Origin: Forficula auricularia
Lineage: Eukaryota; Arthropoda; Insecta; Dermaptera; Forficulidae
Length of the DNA stretch: 64,000 nucleotides
Direction: 5' to 3'
Assembly: GCA_024734495.1 (NCBI GenBank)
Contig: JALMQS010000225.1
Location: forward strand, 13,111,573-13,175,572
This document shows positions 1 through 11,399 of the stretch, piece after piece. Position numbers and translations under genes: made by a program. Under the pieces are notes generated by a model. That model was not told the DNA's origin, did not search any database, and worked only from the letters and a program-made list of their open reading frames with translations. Numbering within the stretch: position 1 is the stretch's first letter; every line of letters starts with the position of its first letter.

Positions 1-254
1 TGCTTTGAGATGGTTGCTAACAGAAACAGTTTTATAGCTCTCCTGTAAAACAACATATGGGCATTTTCATTTTCTTAAAAATCCCAACAATTAAGTGAAT
101 GAAAATGACGTAATAAATTATTTTATTAGGTATTCGTGGTTTTCATTATACTTGGTCTGCCTTTCTATTAATTCTACATATATAGTATGTTCTATCACTC
201 ATTCTTCCGTAGAAAAAATATCTACAATAAATTAATTGTATTGTACCAATTATT
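1..254. other. AT-rich intergenic, nothing recognised
   Basis: AT-rich sequence without long frames, clear repeats or RNA structure that I can name. Confidence 0.5.
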
Positions 255-772
255 TCACATGAATTAATGTATACATTGTATTTGAGCTTCGACTTCGGAG
301 ATTACTTCTCCACCATCGACTGTCCTTGATCATCTTTTTACTCCTTGTTTTTTAATAAGAGGAAAAAACAAATTAAATAAAAAAAACCTCTTTTCCGATA
401 ATTAATCCAAATCCAATTCCAATCTTCTTTCCCCTAACAATAAATTGCATTTTCTCATTTAAATATATAATATAATTTGTAATGAACTATTAGTGGGTTT
501 TATAATTTAAAAAAAAATTAATTACTAAAAAGAAATTAAAAAAGTAATTATAAATTTTTATTGACACACCCATCTGTGAAAAATTATTTTAATTTAGAAA
601 AAACCAATCAAATTAAATTTACCCTAAAACGAAACCCTGAGAGATCAATTTCTCAATCCAACAAGCTTCTTATCCTGGATTTTTATCCATATCTTTAGAG
701 CCGTTTTCGAGAAAACAATTCTATATATATACATATATACAAGAATTGCTCTTTTAATAATCTAAGATAATT
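255..772 (-). mobile_element. Helitron-like non-autonomous fragment
   Basis: The stretch 255-365 (a block ending in the motif CACCATCGACTGT) recurs at about 16765-16890. The right end carries 'gagccgttttcgagaa', a TA-rich tract and 'ttgctcttttaa', matching the 5' end of the better copies at 16.5-18.7 kb when read on the minus strand. It lacks a clear terminal hairpin, so it is a diverged or partial copy. Confidence 0.45.
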
Positions 773-1640
773 ATTATTTTGAATTACTAGAGAATATAAT
801 TAATGTTTAATAATGTCTGAATATCTCTGGATTCTATCGATCCATATATTAAAGTGGGACAAATGAGATAATAAATCTTTGAAAATAGAACACGAGGGGG
901 TATTACGAGGGGGTATTTTTTTAGACATTCGCTGATTTTATGTATTGGGCTTGGAAATTATGGTTTTGATGACAGGAGTGACCTTATAAAAGCGAATTAC
1001 TGAAGATATATGATCTGGCAATGGCCAAATGGTTATTAGGAGAGGGGGATAGGGGAGGGGAAAAGAGGGGAAATGCGCATCATCAGACACACAGAAGCTA
1101 AAAGATAAAAACCACAAAGACTCGCCAGCTGGGAAAAAAAACAAAGAGCGTTTCGAGTTTGAAAAAAAAATAAAAAAATAGTGTCGAAATAGAAAATTAC
1201 GTTCAGATAAAAAAGTAAAAGACTGGAGATAAAAGTTTATATACTCTAAAGATATATCAGACATGTTTAAAGAGTAAATTGAGGGCGTACATTTAGTAGT
1301 TGACACAAAAAAGCGTGCTAAATAAATACAGTAGGTACTTGTATAAAAAATAAATAAATAAATAAAATCACTCAAAAAGTTTATTAAATATCCAAACGCT
1401 TCGAGAGAAATTCTTCGTTTATGAATAGAAATTTCTGAAAAGATAGTTACTTTAAAAAAGCATTGACAAAACATCTATAAACATAATTTGAAAATAGAAA
1501 AATGCTATAGAAAATCAATATTTTTTTAAGCCACTCTACACTAATTTACACACACTTACCCACACACACACGAACACTCAATGGCCAAAATGAGCTATAG
1601 TTACCGAAGACCATTAAATAATAAAAATAATAATAAGAAA
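773..1640. other. Intergenic, no gene seen
   Basis: AT-rich. A 178-codon minus-strand frame at 938-1474 has biased, low-complexity composition (Phe, Ser, Tyr) and no recognisable motif. I do not call it a gene. Confidence 0.4.
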
Positions 1641-1644
1641 AAAA

Positions 1645-2332
1645 AAAATTTTTGTGGGGTCGGTAGCGCACTCGGTTAAATCACCAACTTTTCTAATCCG
1701 ATTAGGAGAATATCAACCTAGACTTCATCAGTTCGATCCCAGCAAGAAGCAAAGTGAATTTATTTGAAAATAATAAAATACTGGCCCCTCGGCTCTAGAA
1801 ACTGACAATCTCTAGTTCTACAAAATCTCGCGCATGCGCAGGACAAAATTTCGTAACAAGGAACCATGAATCGTGAGAGGAAAAACAAGATTACCCCAGG
1901 TGGTAACCAATCCACCCACCCTCGAGTGGCAACCGGGCATTCATTTTCTGGGGGACCCGGACCATCACGAAATCAAGAAAGAAACAATGGAAGAATAACG
2001 CCAAAAATCCATACATACCTGGGAACCTTTAACATCAACACCCTCATCTGGCCAGAAAAATTACATAGCCTGACCATGGAACTCGATAACACGTTCCGGA
2101 AAAAGATAGAGGCGTGGAAGGTCCAACCAGAAAGAAACATCAAGCTTTGCGTCATCCCAAGTGTCCAAACGCAAAAAAAAAAGAAATAATTAACAAAGGA
2201 TCTCAAAAATAATTAAAATTTGATTGTAATTGTGAATAATTTATGTTTACAAGTATATTTCTTCCACTGAGACGTAAGGCGTGTATAGAAAAACAGGCGA
2301 TAGCCTATAATAAAGAAAAAGAAAAAGTTTAT
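1645..2332 (+). mobile_element. Composite SINE: tRNA-like head fused to deleted RTE-type LINE
   Basis: The head (about 1656-1745) has an A-box-like 'ggtagcgcactcgg' and a B box 'gttcgatccc', as in tRNA-derived SINEs. It is followed by a 107-codon frame (1866-2189). Residues about 55-72 (LGTFNINTLIWPEKLHSL) look like the start of an RTE-type apurinic endonuclease (NxRTL-like). The frame then ends without catalytic residues, and a short 3' part runs to an AATAAAG-rich A-tail near 2332. Inference: a large internal deletion of a LINE that kept both ends and gained a pol III type promoter. Confidence 0.5.
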
Positions 2333-2561
2333 TTCTAATTTATTTTCAGGTTATTATGTCTACGGTCACTTAAAATTGATTTACTCTTTGCAAACTTCGC
2401 TACACATCCACAGACATAATGGGGGCGAATTTAAAGTAACTTAAAACCCCACTTTTACTTTGGAAGAAAAAGATTGCAAACTTTTCGTCATTTTTGTGTA
2501 GAGTATAGTATCTAGTCAAATCAAAACACATCTGAATAAAAAGAGAAATGTGTGGGTTGTT
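2333..2561. other. Intergenic, nothing recognised
   Basis: AT-rich spacer between two mobile elements. No feature supported. Confidence 0.4.
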
Positions 2562-2574
2562 GTTTTGTAGCTAC

Positions 2575-2794
2575 TTTCATTCTGAAACTTTTGGGTCCAG
2601 GCACGTTATAAATTTACATGAAACTAAAAAAAAAAAAAATATTTTTGACAAGGCTTGTTCGATCACATATGTGTACCGCATTTTGTGTATAACTCCAAAT
2701 TGACTGAAGATGGCGAAATAAAATTCAGGCCGAAACGTCTTATTGAACCCAGTGATTCCATCTTTGGCTGATACCTCCTCCTTCATCTAGTACA
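2575..2794 (+). mobile_element. Penelope-like element, short 3' copy
   Basis: It is flanked by a 13-bp direct repeat GTTTTGTAGCTAC (2562-2574 and 2795-2807), which I read as the target-site duplication. The insert contains a hammerhead core on the same strand, as in the other PLE copies here. No endonuclease or RT remains. Confidence 0.65.
2690..2752 (+). ncRNA. Hammerhead-ribozyme-like motif
   Basis: CTGAAGA at 2704-2710 is followed by a TGGC/GCC stem II with a long loop, then GAAACGTC at 2732-2739, the usual conserved core and short palindromic stem III. Stem I pairing is weak. Confidence 0.6.
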
Positions 2795-2807
2795 GTTTTG
2801 TAGCTAC

Positions 2808-3467
2808 GTTTACATCCTTTGTAATTTAACCTCATATTTCATAGTCCAACAATACACTGCTGTCGCTAGAGGCCTATTTCAGCTTTCTTCGAATTTAAAT
2901 TAGTGTCCATCCTGTTTTATATATATTTCTTCATTTTTTTCGTTCTTTCTCCGAAAATTTACTTTTATTTGGCGCGAAATATGCTGTATTTGGCGACTAA
3001 ATGTGCAATATTTATGTTGTTACTCAAATATGAAATCCTATCAAATATGTAAAAATATGCAGTATAAAATTTAACCCTCAGTACCCTAGACCTGCATGAT
3101 TCGGATAGACGATAGATAATTGATCCCCTGGGTCGTATGTGGCGGCAAACAAAATATGCGATTGCATGGGAATTCGGTCTCTACTTACATATTACAAACT
3201 ACTTGAGATTTCAAATTTGTTTTAATTTTTCTTTGAAAAAGAGAGAGTGAAGAAATTTGTAATTTTTTTTTTTATAATTTTAAGTTAAAGGCTACGTTAA
3301 ATTAAATTAAATTAAAAAAAAAAAATTTTCGAGAGATACAATAATAACTCACACTCTATGAGGAAAAAAATTTTTTTAAGTTAAAATACATTAAATTAGT
3401 CTTTTTTTCTTCTACTTAAAGAGATACAATAATAACTCACACTCTATGAGGGAAAAATTTTTTTTTT
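2808..3467. repeat. Intergenic with an 87-bp-spaced direct repeat
   Basis: The block around 'gagatacaataataactc' occurs at about 3334 and again at about 3420, with similar flanks, indicating a local tandem duplication. Otherwise AT-rich with nothing recognised. Confidence 0.5.
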
Positions 3468-3650
3468 TTTTTTTTGGCTTTTCGCCCTTTCTAGCCATAA
3501 GCCATTTACGATACTATATTTTTTATTTTAAATTTGTCTCTATCCCGGGAGTCAGATTTTAGCCGGATGCCTCAAGTCGGATTCGAACCAGCGTCCACTT
3601 GGTTAGCAGGATGACACGCTACTGCCTAGCCTATCTGACCCCCCCCCCAT
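3468..3650 (-). mobile_element. tRNA-derived SINE
   Basis: Read on the minus strand: a tRNA-like head with a B box (gattcgaacc on the plus strand, about 3580), a short body, and an A-tail seen as a T-run at about 3460-3475. The same element lies at 46141-46340 in the same orientation, so this is a dispersed family. Confidence 0.7.
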
Positions 3651-3691
3651 TTTTTATTTTTAGCGCCAAATAAAAATTCAATTTTTACTTT

Positions 3692-4035
3692 CTTACGGTC
3701 AAGTGTTGCAATCGTGCATGAAAAAGTGTTTTTTTTCTTATTTTTTTTCGAAATATCTCAAAAACGGCTGAAACTATTTTGATTCAAAAAATTGGACGAA
3801 ACCATGGCATTTCGCTCTACAAAAAAGCCCTAATAAGTAAAAATCAAAAAAATTATATTTTTCGAGATAATAATTGTTTTGTCAAAATGTCTGTTAGTCT
3901 GTGGCGTTATCAAATTTTTGTGGATGAGCTAGCTCAAAAACTAGTGGGAATATCGAAACCAAATTTCACAGGTATTTTTGGTCCATTAAGATTAAGAGTT
4001 GATTATTTTAAAATAATCACCCGATTAAAATTTTA
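3692..4035 (+). repeat. Dispersed family H repeat, 5' part
   Basis: Shares about 300 bp (motifs 'caatcgtgcatgaaaa', 'aaaacggctgaaactatttt', 'gtggatgagctagctc') with copies at 10.55, 34.77 and 62.28 kb. This copy stops before the G-rich tandem modules. Confidence 0.7.
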
Positions 4036-4134
4036 TTGCTATATTTTTGATTTTTTTATGAAAAAAGAATGACTTTCTAAAGTTTAATTCTATGTTATTT
4101 TAATCTTTAATAAAAAATTTTAAGAAAAAAATAA

Positions 4135-4260
4135 AACCGACTTCAAAAAAATTAAATGCAACAAATAAAATACACTAAAAGGTATAAAATAATTATTATC
4201 TTATTTAGTTACAACTAAACGACGAAATATTAACATGAAATTACTTTTGAAGTCGGTGCC
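4135..4260. mobile_element. Short MITE-like inverted repeat
   Basis: Ends 'aaaccgacttcaaaaa' and 'ttttgaagtcggtgcc' are inverted repeats of each other around about 100 bp of AT-rich filler. No coding capacity. Confidence 0.55.
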
Positions 4261-4610
4261 AAACAAACTATACCTATAAGTCAGACAATTTGTTCAATAC
4301 CCAGCTTCTCCCCCCTTTTCTCCACATACCTCTAAATTCAACCACACAAATTCTTTCAACGCCCACTGGCTGACCTGTACTAAAATATTAACCGCCAGAT
4401 TATAACATCAATACAATGTAAAATTTATATTCAGTATTTTTGTTATACCTCCTGATGAAGGGTTAATAGCCAGAAATATAATGTAAAAGATTTTTTAATT
4501 TTATTTCCACTTTGTGAAAGGCCACTATAATCCGTTAAATAATTCCTGATGTTTAATATGGTTCTTCTGTAAACCAAACCCGCTTTCCCTAAACTTTATA
4601 GGTACACATA

Positions 4611-5882
4611 CTCTGGCGGGCTGAAAAGTTTGTAGGCTGACACATAAATGGCGCCACTAGTATCAAATCCATATAATTTTTAGTTAGCCCCAACCTTCAA
4701 AAGACGCGTGTATAAATTTGACAGCAGTTGCACTATTAGTCTCTGAGTTATAGCATTTTTAGTGAAAGAACTTTTTAGTACTTTGAAAAAATGGATGAAA
4801 AAGGAATTCCGTGTGTTAATAAAGCATTGCTTTTTGGCAAAAAAATACTTTTGAAACCAAGGTTTGGCTTGATAAACATTATTCGGACTTTGCACCAGTA
4901 AAATCAACCGTAGAAAAGTGGTTTGCTAAATTTAAACGAGGCGAAGTGAGCACCGAGGACGATGCACGCAGTGGACACCCCAAAGAGGCAGCTACCGACG
5001 AAAACATCAAAAAAGTCCACAAAATAATTTTTGATAACCGTAAAGTGAAGTTGATTGAGATAGCTGAGACCCTAAAGATATCAAAGGAATGTGTTGGTCA
5101 TATCGTGGATGAATATTTGGATATGAAAAAGCTCTGTTCAAAGTGGGTGCCGCGCGAGCTCACAACCGACCAAAAACAACAACGAATCGATGATTCGAAG
5201 CAGTGTTTGGAGCTGTTCAATCGTAATAAATCCGAATTTTTGCGTCGATATGTGACGATGGATGAAACATGGCTCCATCATTTCACACCGGAGTCCAATT
5301 GACAGTGAGCCGAGTGGACTGCACATGATGAACCGATTCCAAAGCGTGGAAAGACGCAAAAGTCGGCTGGCAAGGTTATGGCATCAGTATTCTGGGATAC
5401 TCATGGTATAATATTTATTGATCTATCTTAAAAAGGGAAAACCATAAACAGCGACTATTACGTAGCGTTATTGGAGCCTTTAAAAGACGAAATCGCGGAA
5501 AAGCGGCCTCATTTGAAGAAAAAGAAAGTGCTGTTTCATCAAGACAATGCACCGTGTCACAAGTCAATGAAATCGATGTCAAAATTGTAAAAATTGGGCT
5601 TCGAATTGCTTCCGCATCCACCGTATTCTCCAGATCTGGCCCCGAGTGACTTTTTCTTGTTCTCAGACTTCAAGAGGATGCTCGCTGGAAAGAAATTTTG
5701 CGCCCATGAAGAGGTAATCCTAGAAACTGAAGCCTATTTTGAGGCTAAAGACAAATGGTATTATAAAAATTGCATCGAAAAATCGCTGTATCGCCCGCGA
5801 AGGGAACTATATTGAATAATAAAATCAAATTCTATCGAAAAAAAAATTCAATGCTAGCCTACGAACTTTTCAGCCCACCTGT
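4611..5882 (+). mobile_element. mariner transposon, inactive
   Basis: The ~1.27 kb length is typical of mariner. The terminal inverted repeats share the core 'gggctgaaaagtt' (left 4618-4630, right the inverse near 5866-5878), and TA dinucleotides flank both ends (4609-4610 and 5883-5884). It contains a broken transposase reading in the same direction. Confidence 0.9.
4795..5815 (+). pseudogene. mariner transposase pseudogene
   Basis: Mariner transposases cut and paste the element at TA sites using an N-terminal paired helix-turn-helix domain and a DD34D catalytic core. The N-terminal part is readable from an ATG at 4795 but needs one frameshift near 4845. From about 4848 to 5300 the frame is open and includes WFAKFKRGEV and the first catalytic Asp in YVTMDETW. 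In-frame stops follow at about 5300-5310 (two), 5428 and 5588. The second Asp is in LFHQDNAP and the third in the YSPDLAPSD block near the C-terminus. Total length agrees with the ~345-residue family norm. The gene is clearly dead: a frameshift plus at least four stops. Sure of family; subfamily not assigned. Confidence 0.92.
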
Positions 5883-6861
5883 TATCTCCTTCATCTCTTT
5901 AAAATATTTATAATCTAAAAATAAATTCATATTTTAAGGTTATATTATAGACTAATGATCTGGAAGTAATATAATCGATAGTAATTTTTAAAATACCGAT
6001 ACCAAAATGATTGACACATCAATAATAACACGAATCCATTCTCTTTAAATTATATATTTCATATTTACATTAATTTTCAGTTCACTTATTAAATAATCCG
6101 ATAAAAGATATATATTATAGATAGGGATATATGTATTTAAAAATATAGGGGGTATACATACATATAGGTGGTAATATCCATGAGAGATTATTTTTTCTCT
6201 GTTTATTTATGAAAGCTCAGCCACGTGGAATGGCTGGCTTCCTGCCTCAACTGGAACTCTTTTCCGCCATCCATCCATCCATCCAGTACGAGTGCCATTC
6301 ATTCATTCCAGCTTCATAAACGACCCTTAAATCCAATCTACCCTCATTTATTAGCATCTCGATTCGCTCCACTCAGCTGTTATATGCAGCACCCTGTTTA
6401 CCAACAATCACCTATCACAATCCACTAGGCCGTTTTCTGTTAACAATCAACGGTTTTTTGATAATTCGTAAATAAAGATGATTGTTGTTTGTTTTTGCTA
6501 AAAAGATGATTATTTAAGTACTCAAGCGTAGTGGAAATGATTCTTTTGGTTTGTTTTGAGTAGGTAAATATTATACAAATCAATCAGTGAACTGTAAAGA
6601 CAAAAAAAGGAAGAATATCAACAAAATAAACAAACAAATAAAAACAAAACACAAAATCAAAAGCTGGGATACGTGATAGAATTTAAAAATAAATAAAATA
6701 TAAATTTTCCACTAGTAATACTAGCGCTAGCGAAATACCCTTGGGGACTTACCAGAGAGGGATTTTTCTGGATTATTTTATTAAGAAATAGAACATTTGA
6801 ACCGAATCCTATCTTTCTATAAAAAATAAGCTCAGAGAATGTTTATTCACAATGGCGCATA
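5883..6861. other. Intergenic; short (ATCC)n tract
   Basis: A small 'ccatccatccatcc' microsatellite lies at about 6268-6285. No gene, RNA or element that I can support. Confidence 0.4.
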
Positions 6862-7194
6862 TACAGGGTGTTCGTTTCAGAGAACTCGTTCATTAAAAGT
6901 TTTTTCATGGAAGGAGTTGAGAGAAAATTATTTGACATATTTATGATTTGGAATATGCTTTCTTTTAATTAAATTATTAACAATTTTTGGACACTTTCTG
7001 CTTACTACCGCAATCGCTATCAACTTCCTTATTTTTAATGGAAACCCCCAAATATTTTTGCATCATTAGATTAAGAATAAAATTTAGGGAACGCGGTGTT
7101 GGTTTATAGTGAAACATTGTTAAAATTAAATTAGGTTGGAGTTGGTGGTGTTTCACAAGGAGAAAAATTAAAATACAAAGATTTTTTTTTTTTT

Positions 7195-7245
7195 TAGTTT
7201 ACTCTATATATTTCGAGCTCTTAACTCATCGTCAGGAGGTAATTT
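7195..7245 (-). ncRNA. Hammerhead-ribozyme motif, left inverted repeat of PLE
   Basis: Minus-strand CTGACGA (7229-7235), stem II GAGTT/AGCTC-like with a short loop, then GAAAT (7210-7214) and an ATATAT stem III. Stem I can start GAG/CTC. Confidence 0.65.
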
Positions 7246-7405
7246 ATAAAATAACAGCCCCCCTTTATATTCCATAATCCCAACAAAAGAAAAAAACTTT
7301 AAAAACTTTATTTCCATTCTCCACTCAGCTACCCTATAGCTAATATGTTTCTGCAAACTTAATATCACCCCCGCATTCTATAACAGAAACAACCTTTCAT
7401 CCATA

Positions 7406-7812
7406 TTGGCTAACAATAAAATCGATATAATAAAACCAACAACAATGAGTGGTGTATATAAATTGCAATGTAATGACTGTCAATCATTTTATATCGGGCA
7501 AACGGGCAGATCTTTCAATCAACGCCACGTTGAACATATGAGATCTCTTCGCAATCTACAGGTGAATAGTTTGAACCCAAATGCCCCCCTCTTAGTTATA
7601 CCTCGGCTTTTGCAGATCATTTGTTTGACCACAACCATTCACCTTCATCGACCAACCCCCTCCCTTTACATTTTATTCCAAAAAGTAGGAAATTGGATTT
7701 ATTGGAGTCAGCTGAAATTAAAAAGGCCATACACCTTAATCAAAACATCTTGAACAATCAAACAGACATCAAAACTTCACCAATAATTGACATCTTAATC
7801 AATGATATTTAA
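7406..7812 (+). pseudogene. PLE GIY-YIG endonuclease, frameshifted
   Basis: The endonuclease domain of Penelope-like elements nicks the target so that reverse transcription can start there. Visible hallmarks: GVYKLQCNDC (GIY half), FYIGQTGR (YIG half), and the following R/H-rich FNQRHVEH. Near 7600 the frame shifts; the C-terminal tail (FDHNHSP..., RKLDLLESAEIKKA) continues in another frame to a stop at 7810-7812. The YIG-arginine region looks intact, but the frameshift and the missing RT make this copy dead. Confidence 0.85.
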
Positions 7813-8154
7813 TTTGAATTGGAGTGCGATGAGGGTGTGTGGTGGGTTTATTTTTAATTTTATTTATTTATTTTTTTTTAAATAGAAAATGAGAGATTAA
7901 ATTTTCGCTATGCACCCTCATTGCATTCTATAGTTTATTGCCTTTCTTTATTACACATACATAATTTTCGGCAACTTTCAAATATAAATATCTTTTCTTT
8001 GTCCCAGCCCTTTGTCCCTACATCTGGTCAGTCGGCTTTCTAAAGCCATTCCATCCTTCTGATAATTCTTTCATATTTACACTATGTCATAAATAACTGT
8101 CCATCATATTAAAATTAAAATAAATTCTGTTCAAAATATCATGTTATCTTTAGT

Positions 8155-8205
8155 CAATGTTCTCCTGACGATGAGTTAAGAGCTCGAAATATATAGAGTA
8201 AACTA
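8155..8205 (+). ncRNA. Hammerhead-ribozyme motif, right repeat of PLE
   Basis: CTGACGA at 8165-8171, stem II, GAAA at 8186-8189, then an AT-palindromic stem III. It is the inverted partner of the motif at 7195-7245 and has the same orientation as the endonuclease relic. Confidence 0.7.
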
Positions 8206-9315
8206 AAAAAAAAAATCTTTGTATTTTAATTTTTCTCCTTGTGAAACACCACCAACTCCAACCTAATTTAATTAGATTAAGAGTTAAAAACTAAGAAGAT
8301 TTTGTATAATGCACTTGATGTCTAAAATTTATAATTTCTGAGTTATTTGTAAAATCTACCAATTTAGCGTTCATATTTAAAAATTAATAATAATTAAACT
8401 ATTGTTTGTAGAATCATTTTGATTAATCAGAACTCTTAATTAGACATTACATAATCTTACTTAATCATAAAAATTCAAATATAATATCAAGGATGACCAT
8501 AATAAACGTTTTAATTTCTGAAAATCAAAAAATTGTTAATACTCAATTTTTTAAAATAGAACATTGCATCAATTTTTAGTATTTTTAAATTCTACATAAA
8601 AATTCAATAGGAGTTTATTAAATATTTCCTATAGCTAAAATGAATAGTTTTTTAAATAAAAAATATTTAAAATTTAATTCTTCCATAAATATAAATAATT
8701 AAGATCTAGACGAGTAAAATTTAAAATATTTTTTATTTAAAAAACTATTCATTTTAGGTATATGGAATATTTAATAAACGCATATTGGATTTTTATGTAG
8801 AATTCAAAAATACTAAAATTTATGCCATGTTCAATTTGAAAAAATTGAGTATTAACAACTTTTTGATTTTCAGAAATAAACGATTATTATGGTCATCCTT
8901 GATATTATATTTGAATTTTTATGATCAAGTAAGATTCTTTAATGTCTAATTAAGAGCTCGAATTAGTCAATTTAATTCTACAAATAATAGTTTGATTATT
9001 ATTAATTTTTAAATATGAATGCTAAATTGGTAAATTTTACAAATAACTCAGAAATTATAAATTTTAGACATCAAGTGCATTAGACAAAATCATCTTAGTT
9101 TTTAACACTTAATTTAATGATGCAAAAATATTTGGGGGTTCCGTAGAAAATAACAAAGTTGATGGCGAATGCGACAAAGCAGAAAGTGTCCAAAAGTTGT
9201 TAAAAATTTATTTAAAAAGAACATATTCCAAAACATAAATATCTCAAGGTTTAAAATTTATATCTTAACTCCTTCCATGAAAACTTTTAATGAACGTGTT
9301 CTGTGGTACACCCTC

Positions 9316-10550
9316 TATTTTTCAATATTCCCTACTCGGTATGCTAGGCGAGCTTCCCTTCCCGGGCGGCCCAGAGTAGGTATTGAATCACACAAAAATT
9401 TTCGTAGTTTAAGTAATTTTTATTGCTGTGATTTTTTATTTTCATCAAAAATTTAATGAATAGTCATGTATCAGTTTATAATATACTCGTATATATTTGT
9501 AGAAGGCGGGGTTTCACCCCTTCGCTCATAGGGGTGAAATAATACACTAATTTATTCTTTTATATATATATTTATTTACAAAAGGGGGGGTTAATACATT
9601 TTCGTGTCTAGGGGTCATCGTTAAACATCATAATACACATCGTTAATTAATACATCGTTTTGGTTACAACCATCTTTAAGCAAAGCCCGTATTCATCTAT
9701 AAGCTAACACATCGACAAACATGTCTTAACCATCACTCGCTTTCAACTAACTGCCCAACGCCTTGTCAACGACTGCTTCTCAGCTGAAACACATGCACAT
9801 ATACACATGCATATGAGTGTCAGCCGGCCAGCCCTCTTGAACACAAATGGCTCGCTACAAAGAAAGAATGCCGCCTTCACAAGGGCAGAAATGCCCAGGC
9901 GGACATGTGGCAAACATATGATCTTAAACAGAATTCAATATAATTCACTTTTAAATTAAATACCTAATTAAGCAATTAATTTCCCACATATATATATTTT
10001 TTTTTAGAACTCAAAGCGTTGACCAAAAAATTAATTAAATTTTATTTAATTCTGATTGGAAATAAAAACAGACCTTTTTACGTGAATTTAAAATGAAAAT
10101 TAACATTAATATATCGCTATTAACTAAAACAAAAATTACAGAACAACGCTCAGGTTCAGTGCTGCCGCCAGCTTTTATTCGAATGTAGGTACTATTCATT
10201 TTAGTAAAGTATACTGTAATGGGTTAAAAAATTGAGCCACTTAAACTAGTAAACTTCTTAAAACTTTATAAATACCCGATGAAGAACTACCATTATCTAA
10301 TTCTACTAATCGTAAAAACGAATCACATAATTTTTTGGTTTCGGGTGAATAATATCTTAACAATATAGCTAAACATTTTTTAGTAGACACGTCCATTGTT
10401 TCGTCTATGATTATTGACAAAAAGGTTGTTTTGATAAGATATACAATTTTTTTCGTAACATACTTATGTGGTTTTATTTTATTTTATTTATTATTTTTGT
10501 AGTTTTCGTTCTACTTGCTTTATATTGATATTTTGAAGCTTATATTTTAC
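9316..10550. other. Intergenic, unclassified
   Basis: A short 'gggtgaaa/tttcaccc' hairpin-like block lies at 9507-9540. A less AT-rich patch at about 9700-9915 (motifs cagccggccagccc, caggcggacatgtggc) is not recognised. No gene supported. Confidence 0.4.
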
Positions 10551-10551
10551 A

Positions 10552-11260
10552 TACAGAGTATGGTCAAGTATTGTAATCGTGAATGAAAAAAAGTGTTTTT
10601 TTCCTTCTTTTTTTCGAAATATCTCAAAAACGGCTGAAACTATTTTGATTAAAAAAATTGGGCGAAACCATGGCATTTCGATCTACAAAAAACCTAAATA
10701 AGTGAAGATCGAAAAAATTATATTTTTTGAGATAATAAGTGTCTTGTCAAAATGTTTGTTAGTTAGTCTGTGCGTTACCAAATTTTGTGGACGAACTAGC
10801 TCAAAGACTAGTTAGAATATCAAAACCAAATTTCACACGTAGTTTTGATGCATTGATACTAAAAGCCGATTAGATTTTGGTGCATATCGACCCAAAATTA
10901 AGGGGGGGGGGGGGTTAAAATTTAAAATTATAATATTTTCAAACTAAAAAACAAGAAAAATGAAATATACTATAAAATGAACCCATAATAACGAAAATAT
11001 TTTTTTTCTGGCGCCAAAATTAGGAGGGGGGGGGTCAAAAAATAAAAATCTAGGCCATTTGAGCAAACTCAACCAAATTTTGTATACATAATCAGTGGGC
11101 TACCAGAAGACTAAAATGCAAAAACTAACCGCCCAAAATGGGGGGTTGTAGAGTCAAAAAATTAAAATCTAGGCCCTTGTACTAAACTCAACCACAAGTG
11201 TATGGTAAAGTCAAGTCGATGGCCACATCAGAACGTGTCAATTTATTTAGGACTATAATT
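10552..11260 (+). repeat. Family H repeat, near full copy
   Basis: Begins 'tggtcaagtattgtaatcgt' and continues through three G-run modules, each with 'aaaatctaggcc...', 'caaccaaattttgtatac' and 'cccaaaatgggg'-type motifs, to 'ccacatcagaacgtgtcaat'. Non-coding. The terminal 'tatggtcaag...agtatggtaaagtcaag' could be an inverted end. Class unknown. Confidence 0.75.
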
Positions 11261-11399
11261 TATCCTAAATATACTACTTTTGAGATATTTTTGTGGAATG
11301 TACTACAAACTAAATTATTTTAATGTTAATTCTAGTGTATTTCCAAGCAAAAATGTACTGTAAATAATACATTTGTACTCTAACGGCTAAGGTATATTA

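Larger units (their letters stand above)
7077..8270 (+). mobile_element. Penelope-like element with inverted terminal repeats
   Basis: Inserted in the left arm of the 6862-9315 palindrome. The 12-bp duplication ATTAGATTAAGA flanks it (7065-7076 and 8271-8282). The terminal segments (about 7120-7240 and 8160-8268) are inverted copies of each other, each with a hammerhead core. Between them lies the C-terminal GIY-YIG part of the PLE protein. The RT domain is absent. Confidence 0.85.
6862..9315. mobile_element. Long palindromic (foldback) element interrupted by a PLE
   Basis: Left end 'tacagggtgttcg' and right end (inverse near 9295-9315) are terminal inverted repeats with TA at the edges. Inner sequences mirror each other: 7005-7064 with 9120-9165, and the AT-rich blocks 8283-8690 with 8710-9110. 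Removing the PLE at 7077-8270 gives one palindrome of about 1.26 kb with arms of roughly 600 bp and no coding content. Confidence 0.75.

Noticed and set aside
938..1474. 178-codon minus-strand open frame
   Set aside because: Low-complexity hydrophobic/Ser composition in AT-rich DNA, no motif, no neighbours supporting a gene.
4445..4480. Hammerhead-like string CTGATGA...AGAAATATAATG
   Set aside because: Stem II is only 2-3 bp and an extra base precedes GAAA; no paired stem I. Kept only as a possible decayed PLE trace.
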